DNA of 64,000 nucleotides from Halorubrum ruber (GCF_018228765.1 NZ_CP073695.1:1612001-1676000), one strand, 5' to 3'. Counted from the first letter of the stretch, positions 41,329 to 51,842 are shown. Numbers and translations are program-made. Notes: generated from the sequence alone by a model not told the origin.

Positions 41329-41835
41329 ATGGCTGAGAGTGACTTACAGGCCGAGCAGGAGCCGCTGAAAAAGGAGTACGAGGAGAACCCCGAGGCGGCG
41401 CAGATCACGCTGTCCGCGACCGGCGAGGAGCAGGGCGACGCCCGGTCGTGTAGCGTCGACATCGGCCGGGCGATCTACGAGGCCGAGCTCCACGAGGGTG
41501 CCGGCGGCCCCGGCGGGGGCGCCTGCTCGGGCGACCTCCTCCTCGGCGCGCTGGCCGCCTGCTCCCAGCTGACCGCGCAGGCCGTCGCCGAGAGCTTCGG
41601 CGTCGACGCCGACATCGAGGTCGAGGCCAGCGGCGACCTCGATCTCCGCGGGACGATGGGCGTCGACGACGAGGCGTCGGTCGGGTTCGAGGACCTCCGG
41701 CTCGACGTCAGCGTCGACGGCGACGTCGACGAGGACACCCGCGCGGCGCTTCAAAAGTACACCGAGAAGTACTGCGTCGTCTACCAGACGCTGGCGGACC
41801 CACCGGACGTCGAGACGAGCTGGACGTTCGACTGA
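41329..41835 (+). CDS. OsmC-family protein
   Basis: The 168-residue protein has the OsmC pattern: GGACSGDLLLGALAACSQLTAQAVAESFGV near residues 61-90, with Cys near 64 and 75, and a C-terminal EKYCVVYQTLADPPDVETSW with Cys near 150. OsmC proteins reduce organic hydroperoxides through two cysteines. The N-terminal 35 residues are polar and variable. A T-run box (CGTTTTTTGC) about 27 bp ahead of ATG 41329 is the likely promoter. Confidence 0.87.
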   Translation: MAESDLQAEQEPLKKEYEENPEAAQITLSATGEEQGDARSCSVDIGRAIYEAELHEGAGGPGGGACSGDLLLGALAACSQLTAQAVAESFGVDADIEVEASGDLDLRGTMGVDDEASVGFEDLRLDVSVDGDVDEDTRAALQKYTEKYCVVYQTLADPPDVETSWTFD

Positions 41836-41877
41836 CGGCGGCGACGCGTTCGGCGTCGCGGGCGGGTCAGCGCGCTT

Positions 41878-41960
41878 GGCGTCGGGCGGACAGGCCGCAG
41901 CGCTCGGTGTCGGACGGACAGGCCGCAGCGCTCCGCGTCGCGGACGGACCGCAGCGATCG
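41878..41960. repeat. three-copy degenerate 28-bp tandem repeat
   Basis: Units of about 28 bp starting at 41879, 41906 and 41934 share GTCGG-CGGACAGGCCGCAGCGCTC. The last copy has lost two bases. The repeat fills the gap between osmC and sucC. A slippage product is the simplest reading. Confidence 0.75.
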
Positions 41961-42008
41961 TCGCCACGATGATCCCGCGGCCGCGGCGTTCGCGCCGAAT
42001 CGGAACCA

Positions 42009-42014
42009 TTTAAG
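42009..42014 (+). promoter_or_regulatory. TATA box of the sucCD operon
   Basis: CATTTAAGCC starts 32 bp before the sucC ATG, giving a transcript with at most a few bases of leader. It supports a leaderless sucCD message. Confidence 0.5.
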
Positions 42015-42040
42015 CCGACGTCGGTACCGATCCCACACGG

Positions 42041-43186
42041 ATGAAACTTCACGAATATCAAGCGAAGTCTCTCTTCGCGGACGCCGGGATCCCGGTTCCG
42101 GACTCCCGGCTCGCGACGAGCGTCGACGAGGCCCTCGACGCCGTCGACGAGATCGGCTACCCGGCCGCGATCAAGGCGCAGGTCCACGTGGGCGGCCGCG
42201 GCAAGGCCGGCGGGATCAAGATCGCGACCGACCGCGAGGAGGCCGAGGGGTACGCCGAGGAGATCCTCGGGATGGACCTGAAGGGGTACACCGTCGACCA
42301 GGTCCTCGTCGAGGCGGGCGTCGACTTCGTCGACGAGCTGTACGTCGGCGTCACGATGGACCGCGGCGAGGGGAAGCCGGTCCTGATGGTGTCGACCGAG
42401 GGCGGCGTGAACATCGAGGAGGTCGCCGAGGAGAACCCCGACGCGATCGCGCGCGAGCACGTCGACCCCGCGTTCGGGCTCCACCCGTACCAGGCCCGCA
42501 AGGTCGTCTACGAGGCCGGTGTCGACGCCGACGTCGCGCTCGACGTGGCCTCGATCCTCTCGACGCTGTACGACCTCTACGAGGAGAACGACGCCTCCGA
42601 GATCGAGGTCAACCCCGTCATGATCACGGGCGACCGCGACGTGGTCGCCGCGGACGCCGTGATGAACATCGACGAGGACGCGCTGTTCCGCCAGCCCGAC
42701 CTCGCCGAGATGGCCCAGGAGTCCTACGAGGACGACCTCGAACGCAAGGCCGGCGAGTACGGCTTCGACTACGTCCGCCTCTCCGGGAACGTCGGCATCA
42801 TCGGCAACGGCGCCGGCCTCGTGATGACGACGCTGGACTTGGTCGACTACTACGGCGGCGCGCCCGCCAACTTCCTCGACATCGGCGGCGGCGCGAAGGC
42901 CGAGCGCGTCACGCAGGCGCTCGACATGGTGTTCTCCGACGACAACGTCGACGCCGTCGTGTTCAACATCTTCGGCGGGATCACCCGCGGCGACGAGGTC
43001 GCCAAGGGGATCAACGAGGCCTTAGAGGGGTTCGACGAGATTCCCAAGAAGGTCGTCGTCCGGCTCGCTGGCACGAACGCCGAGGAGGGGATGGAGATTC
43101 TGAACACCGACCTCGTGGAGGTCGAGAAGACGCTGGAGGACGCGGTCCAGCGCGCGGTGAAGAACGCGGATGAGGTGACCCAATGA
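42041..43186 (+). CDS. sucC: succinyl-CoA synthetase beta subunit
   Basis: The 381-residue ATP-grasp subunit begins [20 protein letters not shown]. It shows [16 protein letters not shown] near 45-60, EVNPVMIT near 188, and [19 protein letters not shown] near 252 with [16 protein letters not shown] near 309, the CoA-ligase half. With SucD it makes ATP or GTP from succinyl-CoA in the citrate cycle. Its stop overlaps the sucD start (ATGA). Confidence 0.96.
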   Translation: MKLHEYQAKSLFADAGIPVPDSRLATSVDEALDAVDEIGYPAAIKAQVHVGGRGKAGGIKIATDREEAEGYAEEILGMDLKGYTVDQVLVEAGVDFVDELYVGVTMDRGEGKPVLMVSTEGGVNIEEVAEENPDAIAREHVDPAFGLHPYQARKVVYEAGVDADVALDVASILSTLYDLYEENDASEIEVNPVMITGDRDVVAADAVMNIDEDALFRQPDLAEMAQESYEDDLERKAGEYGFDYVRLSGNVGIIGNGAGLVMTTLDLVDYYGGAPANFLDIGGGAKAERVTQALDMVFSDDNVDAVVFNIFGGITRGDEVAKGINEALEGFDEIPKKVVVRLAGTNAEEGMEILNTDLVEVEKTLEDAVQRAVKNADEVTQ

Positions 43187-44052
43187 GCATTTTCGTCGAC
43201 GACGACACCAGAGTGGTGGTCCAGGGGATCACCGGCGGGGAGGGGAAGTTCCACGCCGGCCAGATGATCGAGTACGGCACCAACGTCGTCGCCGGCGCGG
43301 TGCCCGGCAAGGGCGGCCAAGAGGTCCACGGCGTCCCCGTCTACGACACCGTCGACGAGGCCGTCGAGGCGGAGGACGCGGACGCCTCCGTCATCTTCGT
43401 GCCGCCGGCGTTCGCCGCCGACGCGATCTTCGAGTCGCTCGACACGGACCTCGACCTCGCGGTCGCGATCACCGAGGGGATCCCGACGCAGGACATGGCG
43501 AAGGTGAACAAGCGGCTGAGCGAGACCGACACCCGCCTCATCGGTCCGAACTGTCCCGGGATCATCACCCCCGGCGAGGCGAAGCTCGGCATCCTCCCCG
43601 GTAACATCTTCTCCGAGGGGAACGTCGGGCTCGTCTCCCGCTCCGGCACGCTCACCTACCAGGTCGTCGACAACCTCACCGAGCGCGGGCTCGGCCAGTC
43701 GACCGCCATCGGCATCGGTGGCGACCCGATCATCGGTACCTCCTTCGTCGACGCCTTAGAGGCCTTCGAGGCCGACACCGACACCGACGCCGTCGTGATG
43801 TGCGGCGAGATCGGCGGGGAGGACGAAGAGCAGGCCGCGAAGTTCATCGGCGAGCACATGGACACGCCGGTCGCCGGCTTCATCGCCGGCCGCACGGCGC
43901 CGCCGGGAAAGCGCATGGGCCACGCGGGCGCCATCGTCTCCGGCTCCGGCACGGGCACGGCGCAGTCGAAGATCGACGCGCTCAACGACGCGGGCGTCCC
44001 CGTCGGCGACACCCCCGAGGAGGTCGCCGACCACGTCGAAGACTTCTTGTAG
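43183..44052 (+). CDS. sucD: succinyl-CoA synthetase alpha subunit
   Basis: The 289-residue subunit has the CoA-binding [31 protein letters not shown] near 13-45, [12 protein letters not shown] near 69, [17 protein letters not shown] near 120 and the C-terminal [23 protein letters not shown] near 232-255, where the phosphohistidine is His in RMGHAGA. The subunit order C-D with a four-base overlap is the normal arrangement. Confidence 0.96.
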   Translation: MSIFVDDDTRVVVQGITGGEGKFHAGQMIEYGTNVVAGAVPGKGGQEVHGVPVYDTVDEAVEAEDADASVIFVPPAFAADAIFESLDTDLDLAVAITEGIPTQDMAKVNKRLSETDTRLIGPNCPGIITPGEAKLGILPGNIFSEGNVGLVSRSGTLTYQVVDNLTERGLGQSTAIGIGGDPIIGTSFVDALEAFEADTDTDAVVMCGEIGGEDEEQAAKFIGEHMDTPVAGFIAGRTAPPGKRMGHAGAIVSGSGTGTAQSKIDALNDAGVPVGDTPEEVADHVEDFL

Positions 44053-44150
44053 GCGCTCGCACATCGCCGTTCTCCGGCGGCGAGCCCGATTTTCAGTCCC
44101 GGTATCCGAAGCGAAAACTAAAATTACTGGTAGGGAAACACACACACAGC

Positions 44151-46727
44151 ATGAGTCCCGCCCCCGACGACCCGCCGCCCGACCCCGGTGCGGATGCGAA
44201 CGACTCGTCGGGACCGCCCGGCGACGGCGGCGCGAGCCGCGTCCTGTTCGTCGACGACGAGCCCGGGGCGGCCGACCTCGCCGCGACTCACGTCGAGCGG
44301 CTCGTGGACGGGATCGAGACGGTGACGCGGCTGTCGCCGGACGAGGCGCTGGACGTAGTCCGCGAGGGGCGCGTCGACTGCGTCGTCAGCGACTTCGACA
44401 TGCCGGGGGCGGACGGGCTCGAACTGCTGGAGTCGATCCGCGACATCGACCCGGGGCTCCCCTTCGTGCTGTTCACGGGGAAGGGGAGCGAGGAAATCGC
44501 GAGCGACGCGATCTCCGCGGGCGTCACCGACTACCTCCAGAAGGGGGCGGGCCGGGACCGCTACGAGATGCTCGCCAACAGCGTCGCGAACGCGCTCGGC
44601 CGCCGCCGGGCCGAGCGCGACCTCCGCGAGGTGAACGCGAAGGTCACGGCGATCCACGAGTTTGCGACGGCGCTGGCGTCCGTGACCGAGGTTTCGACGG
44701 TGTTCGAGCGCACGGTCGACGCGGCCGAGGAGATCCTTGAGTTCGACCGCTGCGTCACCGCCCGCCGGCACGGCGACCGGGTCGTCCCCGCCGTACTCTC
44801 CGAGAGCGTCACCGATGACGAGGTCCGGACGTTCGAGGTCGGCGAGGGCGTCGTCGGGACCACGGTCGCGGAGGAGGAGACGATGGTGGTCGACAACCTC
44901 AGCGTCGACCCCGCGGACCCGGACGAGTTAGAGGACCCCTCCTCCCCGGGTCGGCCGACCGCCGGGGCCGACCGGCGGGAGGGGTCCGAGGTGGCGGACC
45001 CGGTCGCCGACGACATCCGGTCGGCGATCAGCGTTCCGATCGGCTCGCACGGCGTGTTGCAGGCCGTCTCCAACGGCTACGCCGCGTTCGACGAGCGCGA
45101 CGTGGAGTTCGCTGAACTGATCGCCTCGCACGCCGCGAACGCGATCGAGCGGATCGAGACGGAGGCCGAGCTCCGGCGGGAGCGCGACCGGCTGACGGCG
45201 CTGTTCCACGACCTCCCGCTCCCGGCGGTGCGTACCGTCGCGCTCGGGGAGAGCGAGCGCCGCCTCGACGCCGCGAACGACGCGTTCGAGCGGACGTTCG
45301 GCTACGGCGCAGACAGCGGGTACGAGGAGGTCCGCGAGGCGATTATCCCGGACGACGCCAACCGACTCGACCCGGAGTCGGTACTCGAACGCGACGAGCC
45401 CTCCCGGCTCGAAGTGCGTCGTCGGACCACGGACGGGTTGCGAGACTTCATCCTCCACGTGATCCCGGTCATGGAGCCTGACGAGACCGTCATCTACAGC
45501 GTCTACGCGGACATCGGCGAACAGAAGCGCGTCGAGCGCACGCTCCGGCGGCTCCACGCGACGACCCGCGAGATGTTCGGCGGCGAGGACCGCGAGGGGG
45601 TCGCGGCGGTGGCCGCCCGGGCGGCGATCGACATCCTCGAGTTCCCAAGCAGCGGCGTCAGGCTGTACGATCCCGAGGCGAACGTCCTCCGCCCGACGGC
45701 GATAAGCGCGGAGGCGACCGAGGCGCTCGGCGAACGACCGGCGTTCGGCCCCGGCGACGGGCGCATCTGGGACGCGTTCGACGACGGCGAGCCGATCGTG
45801 GTCGACGACCTCGACGCTGTCGACAGCCCGGTCGGGTACGGCGACCACCGGAGCCTCCTCGTTGTTCCCCTCGGCGAGCACGGCGTGATGCCGCTCGGGT
45901 CGCGCGAGCCGGGCTTCTTCGACGACACGGACCTCCAGCTGGCCCGCGTCCTCGCCGCCAACGTCACGGTCGCGCTTGACCACGCCGAGCGGACCGAGCA
46001 GCTCCGCGACCGCGACGCCGCGCTCCAGCGGGAGATCGACCGGCTGGAGAAGTTCGCGGGGTTCGTCTCCCACGACCTCCGAAACCCGCTCAACGTCGCC
46101 GCCGGGCGGACCGACCTGGCCCGGTCGCTGACGGACGACGCCGCCGTCATCGAAGAGCTCGACCGGGTCGAGGACGCGCACGACCGGATGACGCAGCTGA
46201 TCGACGACCTCCTCGCGCTGGCGCGGCAGGGGCGGACCGTCGACGAGATCGAGTCCGTCCCGCTGGACGAGGCCGCCGAGCGCGCGTGGCGCACCGTCGA
46301 CACCGACGACGCGACGCTCGACGTCTCCGAGGCGACGGCCGCGATCGAGGCGGACCCAGAGCGGCTCCGCACGTTGTTCGAGAACCTGTTCACAAATAGT
46401 GTGGAACACGGTTCCACGAACGGTCGGTCGGACCCTGACGGCAGCGTCGAGCACAGCTCGGACACCGACGCCGAACGCGACACCGACGCCGCAGACCTCA
46501 CCGTCTCCGTCGGGTCGCTCCCGGACGGGTTCTACGTCGCCGACGACGGGGTCGGCTTCGACATCGACCCGGAGGAGGCGACGGAGTACGGCCGTTCGAG
46601 CGCGCCGAACGGGACGGGGTTCGGCCTCGCGATCGTGCGCGAGATCGCGGCCGCGCACGGCTGGGAGCTGTCGATCGACGGCGACGACGGCGCTCGGTTC
46701 GAGTTCCGAGACCAAACAACTATATAA
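44151..46727 (+). CDS. receiver-GAF-PAS-GAF hybrid sensor histidine kinase
   Basis: The 858-residue soluble protein has a receiver domain (residues 28-150; acidic Asp35-Asp36, phosphoacceptor Asp81, Lys near 109). A GAF domain (about 165-310), a PAS domain (about 335-450) and a second GAF (about 460-610) follow. The HisKA domain has phosphoacceptor His641 in VSHDLRNPLN, and the HATPase has the N box LFENLFTNSVEHG near 748 and DDGVGFD and GTGFGLAIVREIAAAHGW near 803-845. It has no membrane span, so it senses cytoplasmic signals and may take phosphate at its own N-terminus. The signal is unknown. Confidence 0.9.
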   Translation: MSPAPDDPPPDPGADANDSSGPPGDGGASRVLFVDDEPGAADLAATHVERLVDGIETVTRLSPDEALDVVREGRVDCVVSDFDMPGADGLELLESIRDIDPGLPFVLFTGKGSEEIASDAISAGVTDYLQKGAGRDRYEMLANSVANALGRRRAERDLREVNAKVTAIHEFATALASVTEVSTVFERTVDAAEEILEFDRCVTARRHGDRVVPAVLSESVTDDEVRTFEVGEGVVGTTVAEEETMVVDNLSVDPADPDELEDPSSPGRPTAGADRREGSEVADPVADDIRSAISVPIGSHGVLQAVSNGYAAFDERDVEFAELIASHAANAIERIETEAELRRERDRLTALFHDLPLPAVRTVALGESERRLDAANDAFERTFGYGADSGYEEVREAIIPDDANRLDPESVLERDEPSRLEVRRRTTDGLRDFILHVIPVMEPDETVIYSVYADIGEQKRVERTLRRLHATTREMFGGEDREGVAAVAARAAIDILEFPSSGVRLYDPEANVLRPTAISAEATEALGERPAFGPGDGRIWDAFDDGEPIVVDDLDAVDSPVGYGDHRSLLVVPLGEHGVMPLGSREPGFFDDTDLQLARVLAANVTVALDHAERTEQLRDRDAALQREIDRLEKFAGFVSHDLRNPLNVAAGRTDLARSLTDDAAVIEELDRVEDAHDRMTQLIDDLLALARQGRTVDEIESVPLDEAAERAWRTVDTDDATLDVSEATAAIEADPERLRTLFENLFTNSVEHGSTNGRSDPDGSVEHSSDTDAERDTDAADLTVSVGSLPDGFYVADDGVGFDIDPEEATEYGRSSAPNGTGFGLAIVREIAAAHGWELSIDGDDGARFEFRDQTTI

Positions 46728-46800
46728 AAACCCGGTTGGCGTGCGCACCGGGCGCACAGGCGGGCCACGGTTATGCGCGATTCGCCCCTGTACGTTACGT

Positions 46801-47121
46801 ATGGACGAAGGCACCCGCGAGCTGCTCGAACCGCTCCCGCCGAGCGCCAAGCTGGTCTACTACGTGCTTGACGCCGAGGGCCGGTTCGACCAGACCGGCC
46901 TCGCCGAGGAGACCCGCCTCTCGACGCGCACCGTCCGGTTCGCGGTCGAGAAGCTCACTGAGGTCGGACTCGTCGAGGAGGGGCTCTGCCCCCGCGACGC
47001 TCGCCGGTCCGTCTATCAGGCGGTCCCGCCTGCGGAGCGCGACGCGGTCGACGAGCCGGAGGCGGCCGCCGAGTCCGCCTCCGAGGCCGACGCGCCGGCC
47101 GCCGCGGTCGCCGAGGACTGA
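46801..47121 (+). CDS. small winged-helix transcription regulator
   Basis: The 106-residue protein has a winged-helix domain in residues 1-80: PPSAKLVYYVLDAEGRFDQTGLAEETRLSTRTVRFAVEKLTEVGLVEEG, of the MarR/TrmB-like type. It ends in an Ala/Glu-rich tail. It is 73 bp after the sensor kinase on the same strand. The target is unknown; a role in the kinase's pathway is only suggested by proximity. Confidence 0.83.
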   Translation: MDEGTRELLEPLPPSAKLVYYVLDAEGRFDQTGLAEETRLSTRTVRFAVEKLTEVGLVEEGLCPRDARRSVYQAVPPAERDAVDEPEAAAESASEADAPAAAVAED

Positions 47122-47214
47122 GCCCCGCAGCCCGCCGAACTGACGCCCCGCCGACGAACCGACGCCCCGATCCGTCGCGCTTTTGCCCCCGGGACCGATA
47201 GCGTACTCACTCCG

Positions 47215-48525
47215 ATGGCGACGTACCACATCGAAACCTACGGCTGCAGCTCGAACCGGGGAGAGAGCCGGGAGATCGAGCGCGCCCTCCGCGACGGGGG
47301 GCACCGCCCGGCCGACGGCCCCGAAGACGCGGACGTCGCCATCCTCAACACCTGTACCGTCGTCGAGAAGACCGAGCGGAACATGCTCCGCCGCGCCGAG
47401 GAGCTGTCGGATATGACGGCGGAGCTCGTCGTCACCGGCTGTATGGCACTCGCGCAGGGCGAGATGTTCGCCGAGGCCGACGTCGACGCCGAGATCCTCC
47501 ACTGGGACGAGGTCCCCTCCTACGTCCTCAACGGCGAGTGTCCCACAGTCACGTCGGACGCCGAGCCGGTCCTCGACGGCGTCGTCGGGATCCTCCCCAT
47601 CGCGCGCGGCTGTATGAGCAACTGCTCGTACTGTATCACCAAGTTCGCCACCGGCCGCGTCGACTCCCCGTCCGTCGAGGAGAACGTCGAGAAGGCCCGG
47701 GCCTTGGTCCACGCCGGCGCGAAGGAGATCCGCGTCACCGGCCAGGACACGGGCGTCTACGGCTGGGATAACGGCGAGCGCAAGCTGCCCGAGCTGCTCG
47801 ACCGCATCTGCGACATCGACGGCGAGTTCCGGGTCCGCTTAGGGATGGCGAACCCCGGCGGGATCCACGGCATTCACGAGGAGCTGGCCGAGGTGTTCGC
47901 GGCGAACGAGGAGCTGTACGACTTCATCCACGCCCCGGTCCAGTCCGGCTCCGACGACGTGCTCGCCGACATGCGACGCCAGCACCGCGTCGAGAAGTTC
48001 CGCGAGGTCGTCGCGACGTTCGACGACCGGCTCGACCACTGGACGCTCTCGACCGACTTCATCGTCGGCTTCCCCACCGAGGACGACGCCGACCACGAGC
48101 TGTCGATGGACCTGCTCGCCGAGGTGCGCCCGGAGAAGATCAACGTCACCCGCTTCTCGAAGCGCCCCGGCACCGACGCCGCCGACATGAAGGGGCTCGG
48201 CGGGACCGTCAAGAAGGAGCGCTCGAAGGCGATGTCCGAGCTGAAGATGGAGGTCGTCGGCGAGGCGTACGAGTCGATGGTCGGCGAGACCCACGACGTG
48301 CTCGTCGTCGAGGAGGGGACCGGCGACTCCGTGAAGTGCCGCGACGGCGCCTACCGACAGATCATCGTCCAGAACGCGACCGACCGCGGCGTCGAGGTCG
48401 GCGACTTCCTCACGGTCGAGGTGACCGGGCACAACACGGTGTACGCGTTCGGCGAGCCGGCCGACGAGACGCCGTCCGACGCCGCCGGCGTCGACGACGC
48501 CGGTCGCGTTCCGGGCGACGACTGA
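47215..48525 (+). CDS. tRNA threonylcarbamoyladenosine methylthiotransferase
   Basis: The 436-residue radical-SAM enzyme has the three methylthiotransferase domains. UPF0004 has Cys11 (ETYGCSSN), Cys near 46 (NTCTVVEKTE) and Cys near 75 (TGCMAL). The radical-SAM cluster is Cys133-x3-Cys137-x2-Cys140. A TRAM domain starts near 355. The archaeal members (e-MtaB/CDKAL1 group) add a methylthio group to t6A37 of tRNAs reading ANN codons. Length and cluster cysteines are complete. The acidic last 20 residues are an extension. Confidence 0.93.
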   Translation: MATYHIETYGCSSNRGESREIERALRDGGHRPADGPEDADVAILNTCTVVEKTERNMLRRAEELSDMTAELVVTGCMALAQGEMFAEADVDAEILHWDEVPSYVLNGECPTVTSDAEPVLDGVVGILPIARGCMSNCSYCITKFATGRVDSPSVEENVEKARALVHAGAKEIRVTGQDTGVYGWDNGERKLPELLDRICDIDGEFRVRLGMANPGGIHGIHEELAEVFAANEELYDFIHAPVQSGSDDVLADMRRQHRVEKFREVVATFDDRLDHWTLSTDFIVGFPTEDDADHELSMDLLAEVRPEKINVTRFSKRPGTDAADMKGLGGTVKKERSKAMSELKMEVVGEAYESMVGETHDVLVVEEGTGDSVKCRDGAYRQIIVQNATDRGVEVGDFLTVEVTGHNTVYAFGEPADETPSDAAGVDDAGRVPGDD

Positions 48526-48578
48526 CCGGTCGGGTCAGGCGACGGCCGACCGGTCACGTTGAACTTCGACCGGTCAGG

Positions 48579-50714
48579 TCACTCCTCGTAGATCATCTCG
48601 ACCTCGTCGGCGAATCGGTCCAAGATGTTCCGCCGCTTCTTCTTCATCGTCGGCGTGAGCAGGTCGTTGTCCTCGGTGAACTCCTCCTCGACGAGTCGGA
48701 ACTGCTTGATCTTCTCGTACGACTCGAACTCCTCGTTCACGCGGTCGACCTCCTCCTGAATCCGCTCGCGAACGCGGTCGTCGCGGCAGACCTCGGCGCG
48801 CTCTTCGGGCAGGTCGATCCCCTCGGCGTCGGCCCACGCCGCGACCTTCTCGAAGTTCGGGACGATGATCGCGGAGACGAACTTCCGCCCGTCGCCGAGG
48901 ACGACGCACTGCTCGACGAACTCGTTGGCGGCGAAGCGGTCCTCGATCGGCCCGGGCGCGACGTTCTTCCCGGTCGAGAGCACGAGCAGCTGCTTGGCGC
49001 GCTCGCGGAAGGCGATGTACCCGTCCGGCCGGAGCTGGACGATGTCGCCGGTGCGGAACCACGGCTGCGCGGCGGCCGCCGCCGCGTCGGCTTCTCGGGC
49101 AGTCTCGCCGTCGCCGCCGTCGTCGAGGCCGTCCCCACCGACGCCGACACGCTCGTCGGGCGGGGTCCCGGCGGTGACGACGTCGTCGGGGAGGTCGTCC
49201 GCGTCGACGAACGCCTCCGCGGTCGCGTCCGGGCGGTTCCAGTAGCCGTCTGTCACCTGCGGGCCGCGGACGAGCAGCTCGCCCACGTCGCCGTCCAGGT
49301 CCGCGACCTCCTGCCCGACGACGGAGCCGTCGATCGCGATCTCGGTGTTCACGACCGGCGGGCCGATCGTCCCGACCTTCGGCGCCTCCGGCGGGTTGAC
49401 GCTGATGACGGGGGAGGTCTCCGTGAGGCCGTATCCCTCTAAGATCGGGAGGTCCATCGCGTGGTACAGCGCGCACAGCTCGGCCGACAGCGACCCGCCG
49501 CCCGAGATGAAGAAGTCGACCTCGCCGCCGATCGCGTCCCGGACCGACGAGAAGACGAGCCGGTCGGCGACCGCGCGCTTGGCGTCGAGCAGGGCGCCGG
49601 GGTCGTCAGCCTCGTGGTGGGCGCGGCCGACGTCGACCGCCCACTCGAAGATGCGCTCCTTCACCGGCGACTCGCTCGCCTGCTCGCGGATCGCGTCGTA
49701 CAGCTTCTCGTAGACGCGCGGGACGCTGGTCGTCGTCGTCGTCGGGCGCACGAGCCCGAAGTCCTCCCGGAGCGTATCGGGGCTCTCCGCGTACGCGACG
49801 GTCGCGCCCGCGGCGAACATCATGTAGTGACCCGCCATCCGCTCGAAGACGTGCGCGAGCGGGAGGAAGGAGAGGGTGGTCGTCTCCGCGGAGATGCCCG
49901 GCACGTCCGGGTCGCGGTCGGGGCGGTCCGCGAACCGGCGGTAACACTGCGAGACGTTGTCCCGGAAGTTGGCGTGTGTGAGCCGGACGCCCTTCGGCTT
50001 CCCGGTGGTGCCGGAGGTGTAGATGAGGCTGGCGAGGTCGCCGACGTCGGCCGCGTCGATCCACCCCTCGTAGGTCGCCTCGTCGAACGCGGCGGCGCCG
50101 CGCTCGTGGACCTCGCCGAGGGTGTACACGTCGTCGAGGGCGCCGTCGTCGAGCGCGTCGGCGTCGACACCGACGTCCGCGGCCGACATCTCGTCGGCGT
50201 CCACGTCGTCGACGGTGACGATCGCGTCGAGATCGTGTTCGAGGTCGCCGCGCACCGCGAGCACGTCCTCGAGCATCTCGCGGCCCTCGGCGACGACGAC
50301 GGTCGCCTCGGGGTCCTCCAGCAGGTAGCGCAACTGCCTCGGCGACGACGAGGCGTAGACAGTCGTCACGACGGCGCCCGCGGCCAGCGCCGCGAAGTCG
50401 GTCTGGGCCCACTCCATGCGCGTCTGCGAGTACATCGCCACTCGCGTGTCGTCGTCGACGCCGAGTTCGCGGAAGCCCGCGGCGAGGTTCCGGACGATCC
50501 CGCGCATCTCGGTATACGTCAGGTCGGCGTACTCGCCCGCGGGCGCCTCCGGAACGACCCCGGCGGCGACGAGCGACCGGTCGTGGATTCCCCCCTTGTA
50601 CCGCTGCGCGATCCGGTCCGCGTGTCGCTCCGCGGTGCGTTCGAACATCTCGGGGAGCGCCTCCCGGGCGACCGCGTCGTCCGTGAACGCTCGTTCCGCC
50701 GCTTGCCAACTCAT
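48579..50714 (-). CDS. long-chain acyl-CoA synthetase (AMP-forming)
   Basis: The 711-residue adenylating enzyme has the phosphate loop YTSGTTGKPKGV near 232-243, LPLAHVFER near 286, the A5 motif GYGLTETSPVI near 424, and WFRTGDIVQLRPDGYIAF near 577 with the C-terminal acyl-adenylate motif LSTGKNVAPGPIEDRF near 604. Long-chain type domain order is preserved. An Asp/Gly-rich insertion at about 530-565 is extra. It activates fatty acids with CoA, for uptake or breakdown. It converges with the methylthiotransferase gene. Confidence 0.93.
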   Translation of the reverse strand: MSWQAAERAFTDDAVAREALPEMFERTAERHADRIAQRYKGGIHDRSLVAAGVVPEAPAGEYADLTYTEMRGIVRNLAAGFRELGVDDDTRVAMYSQTRMEWAQTDFAALAAGAVVTTVYASSSPRQLRYLLEDPEATVVVAEGREMLEDVLAVRGDLEHDLDAIVTVDDVDADEMSAADVGVDADALDDGALDDVYTLGEVHERGAAAFDEATYEGWIDAADVGDLASLIYTSGTTGKPKGVRLTHANFRDNVSQCYRRFADRPDRDPDVPGISAETTTLSFLPLAHVFERMAGHYMMFAAGATVAYAESPDTLREDFGLVRPTTTTTSVPRVYEKLYDAIREQASESPVKERIFEWAVDVGRAHHEADDPGALLDAKRAVADRLVFSSVRDAIGGEVDFFISGGGSLSAELCALYHAMDLPILEGYGLTETSPVISVNPPEAPKVGTIGPPVVNTEIAIDGSVVGQEVADLDGDVGELLVRGPQVTDGYWNRPDATAEAFVDADDLPDDVVTAGTPPDERVGVGGDGLDDGGDGETAREADAAAAAAQPWFRTGDIVQLRPDGYIAFRERAKQLLVLSTGKNVAPGPIEDRFAANEFVEQCVVLGDGRKFVSAIIVPNFEKVAAWADAEGIDLPEERAEVCRDDRVRERIQEEVDRVNEEFESYEKIKQFRLVEEEFTEDNDLLTPTMKKKRRNILDRFADEVEMIYEE

Positions 50715-50792
50715 ACACGCTCAGTCCCGCCCTACCTTCATAAACAATCCGGTAGTTTTGAGTTTCTCTCCGCTCGGCGCGGCCGTTGGGCA

Positions 50793-50836
50793 GTCAGTAG
50801 GCGCCCAGCGGACGGTCAGTAGGCGCCCAGCGGACG
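50793..50836. repeat. perfect two-copy 22-bp tandem repeat
   Basis: GTCAGTAGGCGCCCAGCGGACG occurs twice in direct succession (50793-50814, 50815-50836) and is identical in both. It lies just ahead of the acyl-CoA synthetase gene and after the stop of the gene upstream. It contains TAGGCGCC, a near-palindrome. Slippage is likely. Confidence 0.75.
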
Positions 50837-50855
50837 AACCGCGACTACCAGGCGG

Positions 50856-51842
50856 TCAGCGGCCGCCGGCGATCCGCGTGCCGACACGGTCTCTGTCCGC
50901 GCGGATCCCGTCGGCGACCTCCGCGATCTGCGCGAGGACCGGGTAGCGCGGCCCGTCGGTGCAGCCGTAGAGGTAGTCGTAGAACGGGCGCTCGTGGTCG
51001 CCGTCGAGCGCCGTTTCGGGGGTCAGCGGCGGGTCGTCGAGCGAGCGCTGCCGATCGGCGGCGAGGTCGTCGCACTCCTCTTCGAGTTCCGCTAACCGGT
51101 TCCAGACGTCGATCGCCGCGTCGGCCTCCCGGCCGGAACGGATCCCCTCCAAGTGACCGATCAGCCGGCGGCGGCGGCGGTCGATCGACGACAGCGTCGT
51201 CTCTCGGTCGCCCAGCTCGCCGATCTCTTCGTCTATCGCGTCGGCGAGTTGATCGCGCGCCTCGGCTGCGCGGCAACTCCGGTCGACGAGCGCCGACCGG
51301 GCGCCGCTCGACAGCCCGCCGTCGGACGCCAGCGCGGTCGCGGTGTCCGGGCCGAGCTCCGCGGCCAGGCTCTCCGCGGCCGACTCGTCGTACTCGGCCC
51401 GGTAGTGGGGCAGCGACAACACGGTGTCGTGGTACGCGGCCATCACCCGCCTCAGCGTCGCGTTGTCGCTCGCTGGCCCGTTTCCGGGGGATCGGCCGCC
51501 GCCGGGGCCGTCGAGTCCGCGGAGCGCGCCGGCGGGCACGCCCGAGGGCGTCGCGTCCGTCGCGACGGAGACGGTGTCGATCCCCGCGACCCGATCGGCG
51601 AACGACTCGAACGCGTCCCGCTCGTCGAGGACGCGGCGGCGCTCGCGGCGGCAGGCCGCCTCGGCGTCGCGGACGTACGCGAACGCCAACAGCGCGAGTA
51701 CGCCGGCGAGCGCGACCGCCGTGATCACTCCCGGCTCGGTCGCGACCGCCCACAGCTCGCACCAGCCGCTCGCGCAGTTCGCACCCGTCACCCCCTGATC
51801 TGGAATCTGAAAAACCGCCGTCGAACCCGGATGAACGCTCAT
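50856..51842 (-). CDS. haloarchaeal membrane-anchored protein of unknown function (DUF7260-like)
   Basis: The 328-residue protein has one membrane span (residues about 39-60), preceded by a segment with two Cys (GANCASGWCELW). After the span it is helical and rich in Arg and Glu, starting YVRDAEAACRRERRRVLDERDAFESFADRVAGID. This heptad-like body looks like the haloarchaeal DUF7260 proteins as I remember them. The start is ATG 51842; a longer frame to 51857 adds no better start. Confidence 0.65.
   Translation of the reverse strand: MSVHPGSTAVFQIPDQGVTGANCASGWCELWAVATEPGVITAVALAGVLALLAFAYVRDAEAACRRERRRVLDERDAFESFADRVAGIDTVSVATDATPSGVPAGALRGLDGPGGGRSPGNGPASDNATLRRVMAAYHDTVLSLPHYRAEYDESAAESLAAELGPDTATALASDGGLSSGARSALVDRSCRAAEARDQLADAIDEEIGELGDRETTLSSIDRRRRRLIGHLEGIRSGREADAAIDVWNRLAELEEECDDLAADRQRSLDDPPLTPETALDGDHERPFYDYLYGCTDGPRYPVLAQIAEVADGIRADRDRVGTRIAGGR

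Noticed and set aside
48526-48578. Terminator or operator from repeated ACCGGTC motifs between the convergent genes
   Set aside because: The motif occurs several times in short succession, but no T-run follows and the arms are too irregular to call a terminator.
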